From a virus, in the IMG/VR virus record IMGVR_UViG_3300023115_000058, positions 1 through 34,805 of that record: a DNA stretch of 34,805 bases; one strand, given 5' to 3'. The notes beneath the pieces were generated by a model, which was not told the origin of the DNA, made no database searches, and was given only the letters and a program-made list of their open reading frames with translations. Every line of letters starts with the position of its first letter. Within the stretch, counting starts at the first letter, position 1. This document shows positions 23,681 through 29,757 of the stretch, one piece after another. Made by a program: the position numbers and the translations under genes.

Positions 23681-23847
23681 TTGTCGACTTCTTGATCTTT
23701 CTCTACACGACATTTTGTTCCACAGCCAGGACAATATAATGATGCTCTGTCTATGCAATACTTTTCTTCCATTGTAGGGAATGACCAATAGTGCTTGCAT
23801 TTACTGCAAGTCAAGTGCCAGATGATTTCTTTCTGTGCTCGTATCAT
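23677..23847 (-). CDS. Zinc-ribbon protein, 56 aa
   Basis: Two Cys pairs, C14-x2-C17 (CSKC) and C39-x2-C42 (CPGC), with extra C31 and C46, separated by KHYWSFPTMEEKY; this is a zinc-ribbon layout and resembles small conserved proteins of marine T4-like phages (from memory). It may bind nucleic acid or RNA polymerase. ATG 23847 has no ribosome site; CATAAATA ends 5 nt before it, the leaderless late geometry. The stop overlaps the next gene as ATGA. Confidence 0.75.
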   Translation of the reverse strand: MIRAQKEIIWHLTCSKCKHYWSFPTMEEKYCIDRASLYCPGCGTKCRVEKDQEVDK

Positions 23848-23852
23848 AAATT

Positions 23853-23860
23853 TATTTATG
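23853..23860 (-). promoter_or_regulatory. Late promoter (CATAAATA), 5 nt from ATG
   Basis: CATAAATA on the minus strand, overlapping the stop of 23856-24044 and ending 5 nt before ATG 23847. Confidence 0.6.
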
Positions 23861-24044
23861 TTGGTTTTTCTTCACGATAGACACAAACTGCTTGACTTCC
23901 TGGTGGATAATAACCTTCTTTGCCGCCTACTGTAAAACTCATATCTTCACGTATTTCAAAACACTCATACATAGTTTCAAAATCTGCTACTACAGTAGAC
24001 TCTAGTTTACCCCCTATGAAGACAAGGTAAACTAAAGTCCACAT
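23856..24044 (-). CDS. Hypothetical protein with N-terminal hydrophobic segment, 62 aa
   Basis: Starts MWTLVYLVFIGGKLESTVVA, a short hydrophobic stretch that may be a signal anchor, followed by an acidic and aromatic region with two Cys. Not recognised. ATG 24044 has GGAGAG upstream. It lies just downstream of the structured RNA candidate. Confidence 0.65.
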   Translation of the reverse strand: MWTLVYLVFIGGKLESTVVADFETMYECFEIREDMSFTVGGKEGYYPPGSQAVCVYREEKPT

Positions 24045-24052
24045 TTTTTCTC

Positions 24053-24290
24053 TCCAAAAGGTGCCGGTCCTCTGTGTTCTTATCTATGGGATCTCGGCTT
24101 AATAATATGTGTGGGAAGGATTAGGATCCTCCAATGAGCCACTGCCAGTACTACCTGTCTAACTGGACTCATACCTGTCTGCATCCGCTAAGACGAACCG
24201 CTAAGTTCCTTCGACATTACCTTAGCCCCATACTGTAAGGGCTTATTCAGTCACCACGATCCACGACCCGTCGGTCTGGAAACTGTATTA
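24053..24290 (-). ncRNA. Structured RNA candidate beside the tRNA cluster
   Basis: About 240 nt with no open frame and visibly higher GC than its surroundings. On the minus strand several stems are readable in order: GACC/GGTC around 24253-24264, AGCCC/GGGCT around 24222-24240, GAAC/GTTC around 24195-24210 beside a doubled CTTAGCGG, a nested ATGAG..CCAGT / ACTGG..CTCAT stem-loop around 24134-24175, and GGAGGAT / ATCCTTCC around 24116-24135. It directly follows tRNA-Thr. It does not match tmRNA, RNase P or group I intron core sequences that I know. It may be a stable phage RNA like those in the T4 tRNA region, or a leader for the gene at 23856. Confidence 0.5.
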
Positions 24291-24366
24291 TGGTGCCGCT
24301 TGAGAGACTTGAACTCCCGACCCACTGATTACAAATCAGTTGCTCTACCAGCTGAGCTAAAGCGGC
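24291..24366 (-). tRNA. tRNA-Thr (anticodon TGT)
   Basis: 76 nt with encoded CCA. Acceptor GCCGCTT / AAGCGGC, anticodon loop TTTGTAA in an ACTGA/TCAGT stem, normal D and T arms. Reads ACA, a common Thr codon in these genes. Confidence 0.96.
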
Positions 24367-24367
24367 G

Positions 24368-24445
24368 TTATCTTCTTACTCTACAAGTTGAACACCAATC
24401 ATTGTGTCCTAACTCGTTTTTGCATTCTGTACATACTTTATTCAT
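24368..24445 (-). CDS. Micro zinc-ribbon protein, 25 aa, between two tRNAs
   Basis: Encodes MNKVCTECKNELGHNDWCST and a basic CRVRR end. Four Cys form CxxC-x9-CxxC (C5, C8, C18, C21), a complete zinc-binding set in only 25 residues. ATG 24445 is preceded by AATAAATA ending 5 nt before it and no ribosome site, the same arrangement as the 56-aa zinc-ribbon gene. Because it is so short it could be chance, but the Cys pattern and promoter together support it. Confidence 0.55.
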   Translation of the reverse strand: MNKVCTECKNELGHNDWCSTCRVRR

Positions 24446-24450
24446 ATGTT

Positions 24451-24458
24451 TATTTATT
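24451..24458 (-). promoter_or_regulatory. Late promoter (AATAAATA), 5 nt from ATG
   Basis: AATAAATA on the minus strand directly after the CCA of tRNA-Ser, ending 5 nt before ATG 24445. Confidence 0.5.
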
Positions 24459-24547
24459 GGCGGAAGCGGTGGGATTCGAACCCACGAGACGCTTTCACGT
24501 CTAACGGTTTAGTAGACCGGCGCTTTCAACCACTCAGCCACGCTTCC
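24458..24547 (-). tRNA. tRNA-Ser (anticodon ACT)
   Basis: 90-nt class II tRNA with a long variable arm (GACG/CGTC), encoded CCA and G discriminator, all typical of Ser. Acceptor GGAAGCG / CGCTTCC and T stem GTGGG / CCCAC are perfect. The anticodon loop reads CTACTAA, giving ACT, where bacteria normally have GCT for AGY codons. The anticodon stem has one mismatch at its base (C27-U43). Confidence 0.92.
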
Positions 24548-24553
24548 TATATT

Positions 24554-24628
24554 TGGCTCCAGATGTAGGGATCGAACCTACGACCAATTGATTAACAGTC
24601 AACTGCTCTACCGCTGAGCTAATCTGGA
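24554..24628 (-). tRNA. tRNA-Asn (anticodon GTT)
   Basis: 75 nt with CCA; acceptor TCCAGAT / ATCTGGA, anticodon loop CTGTTAA in a TTGA/TCAA stem. Confidence 0.96.
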
Positions 24629-24639
24629 ATGTTAACAAC

Positions 24640-24668
24640 AATATAATATATAAACTATTGTTTGTCAA
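24640..24668 (-). promoter_or_regulatory. Early-type sigma70 promoter inside the tRNA cluster
   Basis: TTGACA (24663-24668), 17-bp spacer, TATATT (24640-24645), placed to transcribe tRNA-Asn, tRNA-Ser and tRNA-Thr. Confidence 0.88.
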
Positions 24669-24679
24669 CAATTATTTTA

Positions 24680-24756
24680 TGGTGCTCCCGATAGGACTCG
24701 AACCTATGACCAACCCGTTATGAGCGGGGAGCTCTAACCAACTGAGCTACAGGAGC
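24680..24756 (-). tRNA. tRNA-Met (anticodon CAT), elongator type
   Basis: 77 nt with CCA; acceptor GCTCCTG paired with CGGGAGC, anticodon loop CTCATAA. The first pair is G-C, so it is not an initiator. Reading as tRNA-Ile with modified CAU cannot be ruled out by eye. Confidence 0.88.
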
Positions 24757-24762
24757 GTTATT

Positions 24763-24848
24763 TGGTGCCCTCTCCCGGACTCGAACCGGGACGCCGTAAC
24801 CGGCGAGAGATTTTAAGTCTCTTGTGTCTACCATTCCACCAAGAGGGC
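24763..24848 (-). tRNA. tRNA-Leu (anticodon TAA)
   Basis: 86-nt class II tRNA with CCA; acceptor GCCCTCT / AGAGGGC, variable arm GCCGG-type stem, anticodon loop CTTAAAA in AGAGA/TCTCT. Reads TTA, a preferred Leu codon here. Confidence 0.95.
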
Positions 24849-24859
24849 AATATAACTTA

Positions 24860-24936
24860 TGGCGATCACGGAAGGACTCGAACCCTCAACCTATTGATTA
24901 GAAGTCAATTGCTCTATCCAGTTGAGCTACGTGACC
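24860..24936 (-). tRNA. tRNA-Arg (anticodon TCT)
   Basis: 77 nt with CCA; acceptor GGTCACG paired with CGTGATC (one G-U), anticodon loop CTTCTAA in TTGA/TCAA. Reads AGA. It follows the small-gene operon after 8 bp and may be cut out of that transcript. Confidence 0.95.
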
Positions 24937-24944
24937 TTCATAAA

Positions 24945-25232
24945 TTATATCTGTACTGGAGTCTCCATAGTTACTGTATACATTTTTTTGATGATACTGT
25001 CAACATCTTTTTCAGTTAACCATCCTTTTACTGTATCGCCTTTGTTAGTAATACCAGGAAGTTCAACTTGATCCATATCTTCAAACACTGCAATTTCATA
25101 CAAGCCTTGCTTGCTACCATAACTCATTTCATTCTGTACAATACTAAGATCATACTTGCCGCCAAACCGTAGTACTACTTGAACACCGTTTGGCGACTTG
25201 GTTTCCATCATTTTAAAGTCTGCTAGTTTCAT
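24945..25232 (-). CDS. Hypothetical early protein, 95 aa
   Basis: Alpha/beta protein (KSPNGVQVVLRFGGKYDLSI, then YEIAVFEDMDQVELPGI) with no recognised motif. ATG 25232 overlaps the stop of the membrane peptide gene as ATGA. Last gene before the tRNAs in an operon driven from the promoter at 26023-26051. Function unknown. Confidence 0.72.
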   Translation of the reverse strand: MKLADFKMMETKSPNGVQVVLRFGGKYDLSIVQNEMSYGSKQGLYEIAVFEDMDQVELPGITNKGDTVKGWLTEKDVDSIIKKMYTVTMETPVQI

Positions 25233-25372
25233 TTGTATAACATCCGTGCACAGGTTACAAAACTGTTTTCTTCTAAACAGTCACTCCAAGTATGTACTGT
25301 ATACCAGCCAATGGATCCAAAGATTACAGCAATAGCAATCAAATACCCTATAATTTTAAACCAGTCTTTCAT
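25229..25372 (-). CDS. Small membrane protein, 47 aa
   Basis: Short coding region with one membrane-spanning helix (residues about 5-24, FKIIGYLIAIAVIFGSIGWY) and two Cys in the C-terminal part (C32, C41). ATG 25372 overlaps the previous stop as TAATG and the stop overlaps the next start as ATGA, so it fills the operon exactly. Could be an early inner-membrane peptide acting on the host; function unknown. Confidence 0.72.
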   Translation of the reverse strand: MKDWFKIIGYLIAIAVIFGSIGWYTVHTWSDCLEENSFVTCARMLYK

Positions 25373-25566
25373 TAGTGTAGTGCCTCCCATACTTTTTCAT
25401 GTACAAACATTCCATTTTGATTAATAAACTCTAACTGTTCCTCTGTTGCAGGAACTCCGTCAATGTCACAACTTTCGATATAAGCATCGCAGAAGTCAGG
25501 CCAATCTTTCATGTCAATGTCTTGAACAATTACGTTATCAATTTTATCGTATTGTACTTCTTTCAT
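25372..25566 (-). CDS. Conserved small phage protein, 64 aa
   Basis: Starts MKEVQYDKIDNVIVQDIDMK; the DMKDWPDFCDAYIESCDIDG segment resembles a widespread unknown of marine phages (from memory). A longer frame to 25611 is inside the upstream gene; ATG 25566 overlaps that gene's stop as TAATG and has GGAGG 8-9 nt upstream, so it is the start. Acidic; function unknown. Confidence 0.78.
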   Translation of the reverse strand: MKEVQYDKIDNVIVQDIDMKDWPDFCDAYIESCDIDGVPATEEQLEFINQNGMFVHEKVWEALH

Positions 25567-25988
25567 TACGCTGCCTCCGCCATTGCTGTACATACATAAG
25601 GTTTGTTCCATTGACCAACGTTGATATCCAAGTAATAAGCAATATCAAAGTAGTCAGTTTGGATGTCGCTGTTGTTGTACCAACCAGTGCCTTTCATTGC
25701 AGCAATAAGTTCTTCTAAAAACTCTTTCGCTTCACCGTAATGCTCAGGATAGTAAGTGTTAACTTGAACATATCCTTCACTTGGATAATAAGGATGATTG
25801 CGGCGTTCTGCAATCTCACGATTCTTTTCGTTTGCCATGCCAATGAAATCAGCAGTGCCTTCTTTAATGTTTACAACAAGAGTGCTGTGGTTGTTAACTG
25901 CAATTGAGCCTTTGTAACCATGCTTTTTCAAAACTGCTTTGATAGCCGGTGCAAGTGCTTTTTTCTTCTCTTGATTCATGTATGCCAT
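25566..25988 (-). CDS. Conserved phage protein, possibly LPD29-like, 140 aa
   Basis: Begins MAYMNQEKKKALAPAIKAVL, then KHGYKGSIAVNNHSTLVVNI and a Tyr-rich region (GYVQVNTYYPEHYGEAKEF, then DIAYYLDINVGQWNKPYVC). I associate this with a domain common in phage and mobile-element proteins (LPD29), unverified. ATG 25988 has GAGGA about 9 nt upstream and a near-perfect sigma70 promoter 34 bp above it: early and probably strongly expressed. Function unknown. Confidence 0.75.
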   Translation of the reverse strand: MAYMNQEKKKALAPAIKAVLKKHGYKGSIAVNNHSTLVVNIKEGTADFIGMANEKNREIAERRNHPYYPSEGYVQVNTYYPEHYGEAKEFLEELIAAMKGTGWYNNSDIQTDYFDIAYYLDINVGQWNKPYVCTAMAEAA

Positions 25989-26022
25989 TTTTGAAGTCCT
26001 CTTCTTTCTTGCTTACATATAT

Positions 26023-26051
26023 AATATAGTGTAAGATGTCTTGGTTGTCAA
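26023..26051 (-). promoter_or_regulatory. Early-type sigma70 promoter
   Basis: TTGACA (26046-26051) containing the TGA stop of the upstream gene, 17-bp spacer, TATATT (26023-26028), followed by the same ATATATGTA as in cassettes A and B. Confidence 0.9.
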
Positions 26052-26434
26052 GTCTTTTCTGAAACTTTTTTGAATTTTTTTAACATTTTTTCTTGTTCAG
26101 CATATGCTTCAATCTCCCACGGACGATCCATATAAGGTATCTCTGATGGAGTAAACATAGGAAATTCTTTTAACACATCTTGTTTAACGTGTACAAATTC
26201 GTGGAAGATAGCAGTGACAAGATCCTCATAATCTAATCCACGCTTAACACGGATTTCATACTCACGATCATCATCACCTTCTAAGCAGTCAGCATCAACA
26301 TCTAAATGCTTGGTAATCTCTACATCAACAGCAAGTTTACGATGCCGTGGCAACCAATATTTTTTAGCAAACCAAAGTGCTTCAGTAACTGCTGCACGTT
26401 CTTTTTTAGTACCGCCGATTACACTGTAAAGCAT
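26048..26434 (-). CDS. Putative zinc metallopeptidase (HEXXH), 128 aa
   Basis: H78-E-F-V-H82 (TAIFHEFVHVKQD) is a complete HEXXH zinc-protease motif, and WEIEAYAEQ (106-114) supplies a candidate third ligand about 25 residues later, as in gluzincins and SprT-like proteins. A frame start at TTG 26440 is not needed: ATG 26434 overlaps the previous stop as TAATG with AGAGG upstream. Small for a protease; target unknown, perhaps host or DNA-bound protein early in infection. Confidence 0.72.
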   Translation of the reverse strand: MLYSVIGGTKKERAAVTEALWFAKKYWLPRHRKLAVDVEITKHLDVDADCLEGDDDREYEIRVKRGLDYEDLVTAIFHEFVHVKQDVLKEFPMFTPSEIPYMDRPWEIEAYAEQEKMLKKFKKVSEKT

Positions 26435-26628
26435 TACCAAATTACCTCTTCAGTTACAATTATACGAGGAGTGTCCATTGCAGACTCAGTGTAGGTTTTT
26501 ACAGCACCGTCATTATACATTACAGTAACAAGAGTTTCGCCATCTGCATCATCATGAATAGAAGTAATTTCTCCTAATGCGGTATAATTACGATACTGTC
26601 GAATAATTCCCATTCCAACTTCAAACAT
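26434..26628 (-). CDS. Hypothetical early protein, 64 aa
   Basis: Small beta-barrel-like protein (ALGEITSIHDDADGETLVTV, then MYNDGAVKTYTESA), reminiscent of SH3-like folds. The frame stays open above 26628, but that part is the terminator-promoter cassette; ATG 26628 has GGAGG 6-7 nt upstream. First gene after cassette B. Function unknown. Confidence 0.75.
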   Translation of the reverse strand: MFEVGMGIIRQYRNYTALGEITSIHDDADGETLVTVMYNDGAVKTYTESAMDTPRIIVTEEVIW

Positions 26629-26652
26629 ATTGTTTCCTCCGTCTACATATAT

Positions 26653-26681
26653 AATATAGTGATTGTAGATCCAGAAGTCAA
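26653..26681 (-). promoter_or_regulatory. Early-type sigma70 promoter
   Basis: TTGACT (26676-26681), 17-bp spacer, TATATT (26653-26658), driving 26434-26628 and the metallopeptidase-like gene. Confidence 0.88.
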
Positions 26682-26682
26682 C

Positions 26683-26712
26683 AAAAAAGTGCAGAAAAGA
26701 ATCCTGCACTTT
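26683..26712 (-). terminator. Rho-independent terminator after the uvsY-like gene
   Basis: 9-bp stem AAAGTGCAG / CTGCACTTT (26686-26694 with 26704-26712), 9-nt loop, then six T on the minus strand. Confidence 0.85.
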
Positions 26713-26730
26713 CAAAGGGTTGTAATTTTT

Positions 26731-27189
26731 TTATAAACTAATGTCTTCTAATCCTGCTGCACGTAGTTTAACAATATTGTTTATTTGAAACTGCTTGGCG
26801 TCCAATGCTTTAATCAGTCCCATATACTTGTTTCGTATAAGTGCAAACTCATTACAAATATGCTGTTGGTCAACTACGTCTTGTTCACCTTCTGCGTACT
26901 TGTCTGCATCTCTCGAACTAAGAGCACGGTTGTAGTGTTCGAGAAACTTTTTGTATTTCTCTGTTTTAACTTTGCGTAATTCAATATTAAGGTATTCTAA
27001 TATTGCTTCAATTTCCTGCAACTGATTAAAACGATGCTCAACTATACCAGGCATATCTCTACTGTGTTTTTCAACATTGCCTTTGAGACTACACTCTACA
27101 CGAGCTTCATCTAGTTGTGTTTCGTAATAATTAATTGCAGGAATTATTTTATTAAAGTCCTTGCGGATTTCATTAAACCAGTGTGACAT
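26731..27189 (-). CDS. uvsY: Probable recombination mediator UvsY
   Basis: 152 residues, helical. The C-terminal half fits T4 UvsY: its ALDAKQFQINNIVKLRAAG aligns with the T4 ALDAIKSRGFAIKHIQDM region, and a lysine-rich helix followed by a HYNRALSSRDADKY segment sits where UvsY has its own helix and Tyr-rich turn. UvsY loads UvsX onto gp32-coated single-stranded DNA, and both partners are encoded just upstream. ATG 27189 is next to the previous stop. The N-terminal half is not obviously similar, so the call rests on context plus the C-terminal match. Confidence 0.6.
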   Translation of the reverse strand: MSHWFNEIRKDFNKIIPAINYYETQLDEARVECSLKGNVEKHSRDMPGIVEHRFNQLQEIEAILEYLNIELRKVKTEKYKKFLEHYNRALSSRDADKYAEGEQDVVDQQHICNEFALIRNKYMGLIKALDAKQFQINNIVKLRAAGLEDISL

Positions 27190-27435
27190 TTACCATTCAT
27201 CATCTTCGTTATATTCATCAAAGTCTGTATGTTCAATATAATGGTCTCTTAGTACTTTGTCAACCGTTCCATCATATCCAACTAACTCATCTGCAACATC
27301 TTCAATATCGATTGTTTCTTCTAATGTCATAATAAACTTTTGACAAGCATCGTATTTGTCTTTTGCAGTAATGTATGGTTTAATAGCCATCCACAGATTC
27401 ATGAACTGTTCGATTTCATCTTCACTCAGTTTCAT
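27190..27435 (-). CDS. Hypothetical acidic protein between uvsX and uvsY-like gene, 81 aa
   Basis: Acidic, helical protein (MKLSEDEIEQFMNLWMAIKP, then EETIDIEDVADELVGYDG, acidic tail DEYNEDDEW). Not recognised. ATG 27435 overlaps the uvsX stop by 14 bp. Constant position between recombination genes suggests a role there; inference only. Confidence 0.7.
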   Translation of the reverse strand: MKLSEDEIEQFMNLWMAIKPYITAKDKYDACQKFIMTLEETIDIEDVADELVGYDGTVDKVLRDHYIEHTDFDEYNEDDEW

Positions 27436-28546
27436 TGATAGTTAATTCCTCAGATAGTGTTGTTTCGATATTTAGTTCTTCTTCTTCAATATCTTCAATA
27501 ACATCATCTACTTCTTTGTCATCCCATTGTTTCATGATTAAGTCTAATACACCTTCGTCATTAGCTTCCCATGCTTTACGGAATTTGAGGATTGCTTCAC
27601 CTGTTTCTTTATCAATATACTCTAAGCGGTTACCACTTTTCTTTAGGACACCTTTGCCTTCTGCTAAGTCTACTAACCCACTATATGGACTCATTCCGGT
27701 CTCATATGGGATCTTAACTTGTACACTTTCGAAAGGTTTACTGTAACGTGTTTTCATTACTTTACATGCGGCACGAATACCACGTACTTCTGAAATTTTG
27801 TTACCTTGCTCATCTTCTTTTAGTTTAAGTTTACGCATTGCAACAACGATACTGGATGCATAGATAAAGCCTTGTCCGCCACTAATCTTGTCATCTGGAT
27901 CAAACATATCTTGCGATGCGTATGTGTGGTTAGTTGCTACTAGGCCGACATTGTAATCACCAAACATGTTAACACAGTTACGAACAAGTGCTGTAAGTGC
28001 TTTAGGTTTACGTCCCAAGTCACCTTTCATGTCACCTTTTTGGAACTGATCAATATCAGTAGGTGTTAGCATCATGCCAAGCGAGTCGATTACAAACAAT
28101 ACTTTAGGACGATCTTCTTCGTCTTTGTCTGCATACTGTGACTTATAATCTTTCATAAACTCACTGATAAGTTTAGCAACGTCATCAATCATTGCTACAT
28201 TTAGTTTGAGCAGTTTGTCTTCACTAACATCAACATCTAGTGCTTCTAGCCATTTTGCGTCTAGTGCATTTTCTGTATCAATTAGTACAACAAAGATACC
28301 TTGCTTTTGTGCTTCACGTACTAAGTTGCCTGAGCAAATAAATGATTTGCCAGCACCTGATTCGCCTGCAAAGACTGATACTTTGCCTAGTGGAATACCG
28401 CCATCAAAACGTCCACTAACTAATTTGTTTAATGTATAGTTGCCTGTACTAATCCATGTATCTGGATCTCTAAATCCGCTACTAAGACCAGGCACACTCT
28501 TAGTAATACTTTTGCGAAATTTCGCAATGTCAAAAGGTTTTGCCAT
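27422..28546 (-). CDS. uvsX: RecA-like recombinase UvsX
   Basis: 374 residues. Walker A GESGAGKS (61-68), Walker B VLFVIDSLGM (149-158), and the L1/L2 DNA-binding region with a NHTYASQDMFDPDD segment and SGGQGFIYASS. It catalyses strand exchange for recombination-dependent replication and repair together with gp32 and UvsY. The acidic C-terminal tail (about 345-374) is normal for the family. ATG 28546 has AGGAG 6 nt upstream. It follows gp32 with a hairpin between. Confidence 0.95.
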   Translation of the reverse strand: MAKPFDIAKFRKSITKSVPGLSSGFRDPDTWISTGNYTLNKLVSGRFDGGIPLGKVSVFAGESGAGKSFICSGNLVREAQKQGIFVVLIDTENALDAKWLEALDVDVSEDKLLKLNVAMIDDVAKLISEFMKDYKSQYADKDEEDRPKVLFVIDSLGMMLTPTDIDQFQKGDMKGDLGRKPKALTALVRNCVNMFGDYNVGLVATNHTYASQDMFDPDDKISGGQGFIYASSIVVAMRKLKLKEDEQGNKISEVRGIRAACKVMKTRYSKPFESVQVKIPYETGMSPYSGLVDLAEGKGVLKKSGNRLEYIDKETGEAILKFRKAWEANDEGVLDLIMKQWDDKEVDDVIEDIEEEELNIETTLSEELTINETE

Positions 28547-28566
28547 AATTATCTCCTAGAAAGAAT

Positions 28567-28587
28567 GGGGCGACTTGGTGCCGCCCC
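28567..28587 (-). terminator. Hairpin between gp32 and uvsX
   Basis: GGGGCG / CGCCCC stem (28567-28572 with 28582-28587), 9-nt loop, then ATTCTTTC on the minus strand: a leaky terminator or mRNA end-protecting hairpin after gp32. A second small stem next to TTTTTT on the plus strand is also present. Confidence 0.65.
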
Positions 28588-28607
28588 GCCGGGTTTTTTG
28601 TTAAGAA

Positions 28608-29654
28608 TTAGTTTCCACGTGCACGAATTGCTGCAAGAATATCTTGCGCACTAGGCTTTTCGCCTTCTGCTGCTGGTGCTGTTGCTGCTACTGTTTCAGC
28701 AACTTGCTCCTGTTGTGCAGGAGGTGTTACAGGTGCAACAGGTTCTTGCCAACCAGTATCTGTTACTGTTTCAGCTACAGGAGTTGCAGCTGGAGTAGGC
28801 GTAGGTGCCGGTGCAGGACTAGCACTACCTGTATTTGGTGCACTGTTTGATGTATCAATTTGTACACCTGCTGGGCGATAAAAATTACCCCATGCTGCAG
28901 GATCATACAATTTACCATCAACACTTGCTTCAAACATTTCGCCAATAACACGAAGTTCTTCTTCGCTAGGCTGTTTAGGAAGATAATCGTTTAGATTATA
29001 CAAACCATATGTGTCAATTGCTGCACGTTCATCGCTGTTTAGCGAACGCTCACGGCGTGCCCAACTTGATGTTGAGTAGTCTGCATATTGACCTTTTGTA
29101 GTTTTAGTTAAACGGAAGTCTGTACCTGCTTCATAATCAGTAGGTAGTTCTTCAAAGTCACTATCCATAAGTGCACCTTTGATAATGTTAAAGATGCTTG
29201 GGTTAATAATAAAACGACGGATTGGATTTTCCGGAGTTTCTTCATCGAGTGAATTCTCAACTACAAAACCTTGGAATACGTATGAACGTTTTTTCCAGTA
29301 CTTACGACCCATATCTTCTAAACTAGGATCTTTAAACCAATTACGCACCTCTGACAGTACAGGGCAGCTTCCTACTGGTCCCCACATTTCGTTACAAGGT
29401 ACATTAACTGTTACACGACGAGAATCAGGTTGTCCTTCGACTCCTGCAAATTCTAGTCTAATCATTTGACGCTCACGCCAAAAGAAAGTATTACTCGTAT
29501 CTCCATCTGGAAGGAAACGAATTACACTAGTTGAATTTTCTGGGATATTCCAAAATGGGAAGATAGCATTGTCGCCTCCTCCGCTCGATTGATTACCGCT
29601 TCCACGGTTATCTTGTTCTTGTAGTTTTGCACGAATTTCTGCCAATGATGCCAT
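28608..29654 (-). CDS. 32: Single-stranded DNA-binding protein gp32
   Basis: 348 residues. N-terminal cooperativity region (MASLAEIRAKLQEQDNR), a core with FWRERQMIRL, VPCNEMWG and SCPVLSEVRNWF blocks, a long Pro/Ala/Thr-rich linker (about 270-335) and the C-terminal SAQDILAAIRARG end. It coats single-stranded DNA in replication, recombination and repair. T4 gp32 binds zinc through one His and three Cys; here only C87 and C97 are seen in that region, so the zinc site appears lost or changed. ATG 29654 has AAGGAG and follows a long leader with repeats. Confidence 0.94.
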   Translation of the reverse strand: MASLAEIRAKLQEQDNRGSGNQSSGGGDNAIFPFWNIPENSTSVIRFLPDGDTSNTFFWRERQMIRLEFAGVEGQPDSRRVTVNVPCNEMWGPVGSCPVLSEVRNWFKDPSLEDMGRKYWKKRSYVFQGFVVENSLDEETPENPIRRFIINPSIFNIIKGALMDSDFEELPTDYEAGTDFRLTKTTKGQYADYSTSSWARRERSLNSDERAAIDTYGLYNLNDYLPKQPSEEELRVIGEMFEASVDGKLYDPAAWGNFYRPAGVQIDTSNSAPNTGSASPAPAPTPTPAATPVAETVTDTGWQEPVAPVTPPAQQEQVAETVAATAPAAEGEKPSAQDILAAIRARGN

Positions 29655-29671
29655 AGTTATTCTCCTTAATG

Positions 29672-29705
29672 TTGCCTATGTTTTGTTTGCCTAAGTTTTG
29701 CCTTT
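29672..29705 (-). repeat. Repeated GGCAA motif in the gp32 mRNA leader
   Basis: On the minus strand the leader contains AAGGCAAAAC, TTAGGCAAAC and ATAGGCAAC in succession, spaced 11 and 15 bp. T4 gp32 controls its own translation by binding its leader; these repeats may be the equivalent operator (inference). Confidence 0.5.
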
Positions 29706-29728
29706 GTGACAATGTACTTATTGTCTTG

Positions 29729-29757
29729 ATAATAATACGTTTTGTGCCAGTTGTCAA
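29729..29757 (-). promoter_or_regulatory. Early-type sigma70 promoter of gp32
   Basis: TTGACA (29752-29757) containing the TGA stop of the upstream gene, 17-bp spacer, TATTAT (29729-29734), leaving a leader of about 68 nt. Confidence 0.88.

Larger units (their letters stand above)
26641..26733 (-). repeat. Terminator-promoter cassette, copy B
   Basis: Same order as copy A (23213-23304): stop codon block TAAAAAAATTACAACCC, hairpin, TTGACT-N17-TATATT, ATATATGTAGACG. Flanks and loop are identical while hairpin arms are GTGCAG/CTGCAC here against ACGCAG/TTGCGT in copy A. Confidence 0.78.

Noticed and set aside
24053-24290. tmRNA, RNase P RNA or group I intron as identity of the structured RNA
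   Set aside because: No tRNA-like ends or tag frame, no RNase P P4 signature and no intron core sequence could be found by eye.
24300-25019. Plus-strand reading frames encoding GGIRTHE- and SPGLEPG-type peptides across the tRNA cluster
   Set aside because: These are the well-known false proteins produced by translating the antisense of tRNA T-arms; the minus strand holds perfect tRNAs.
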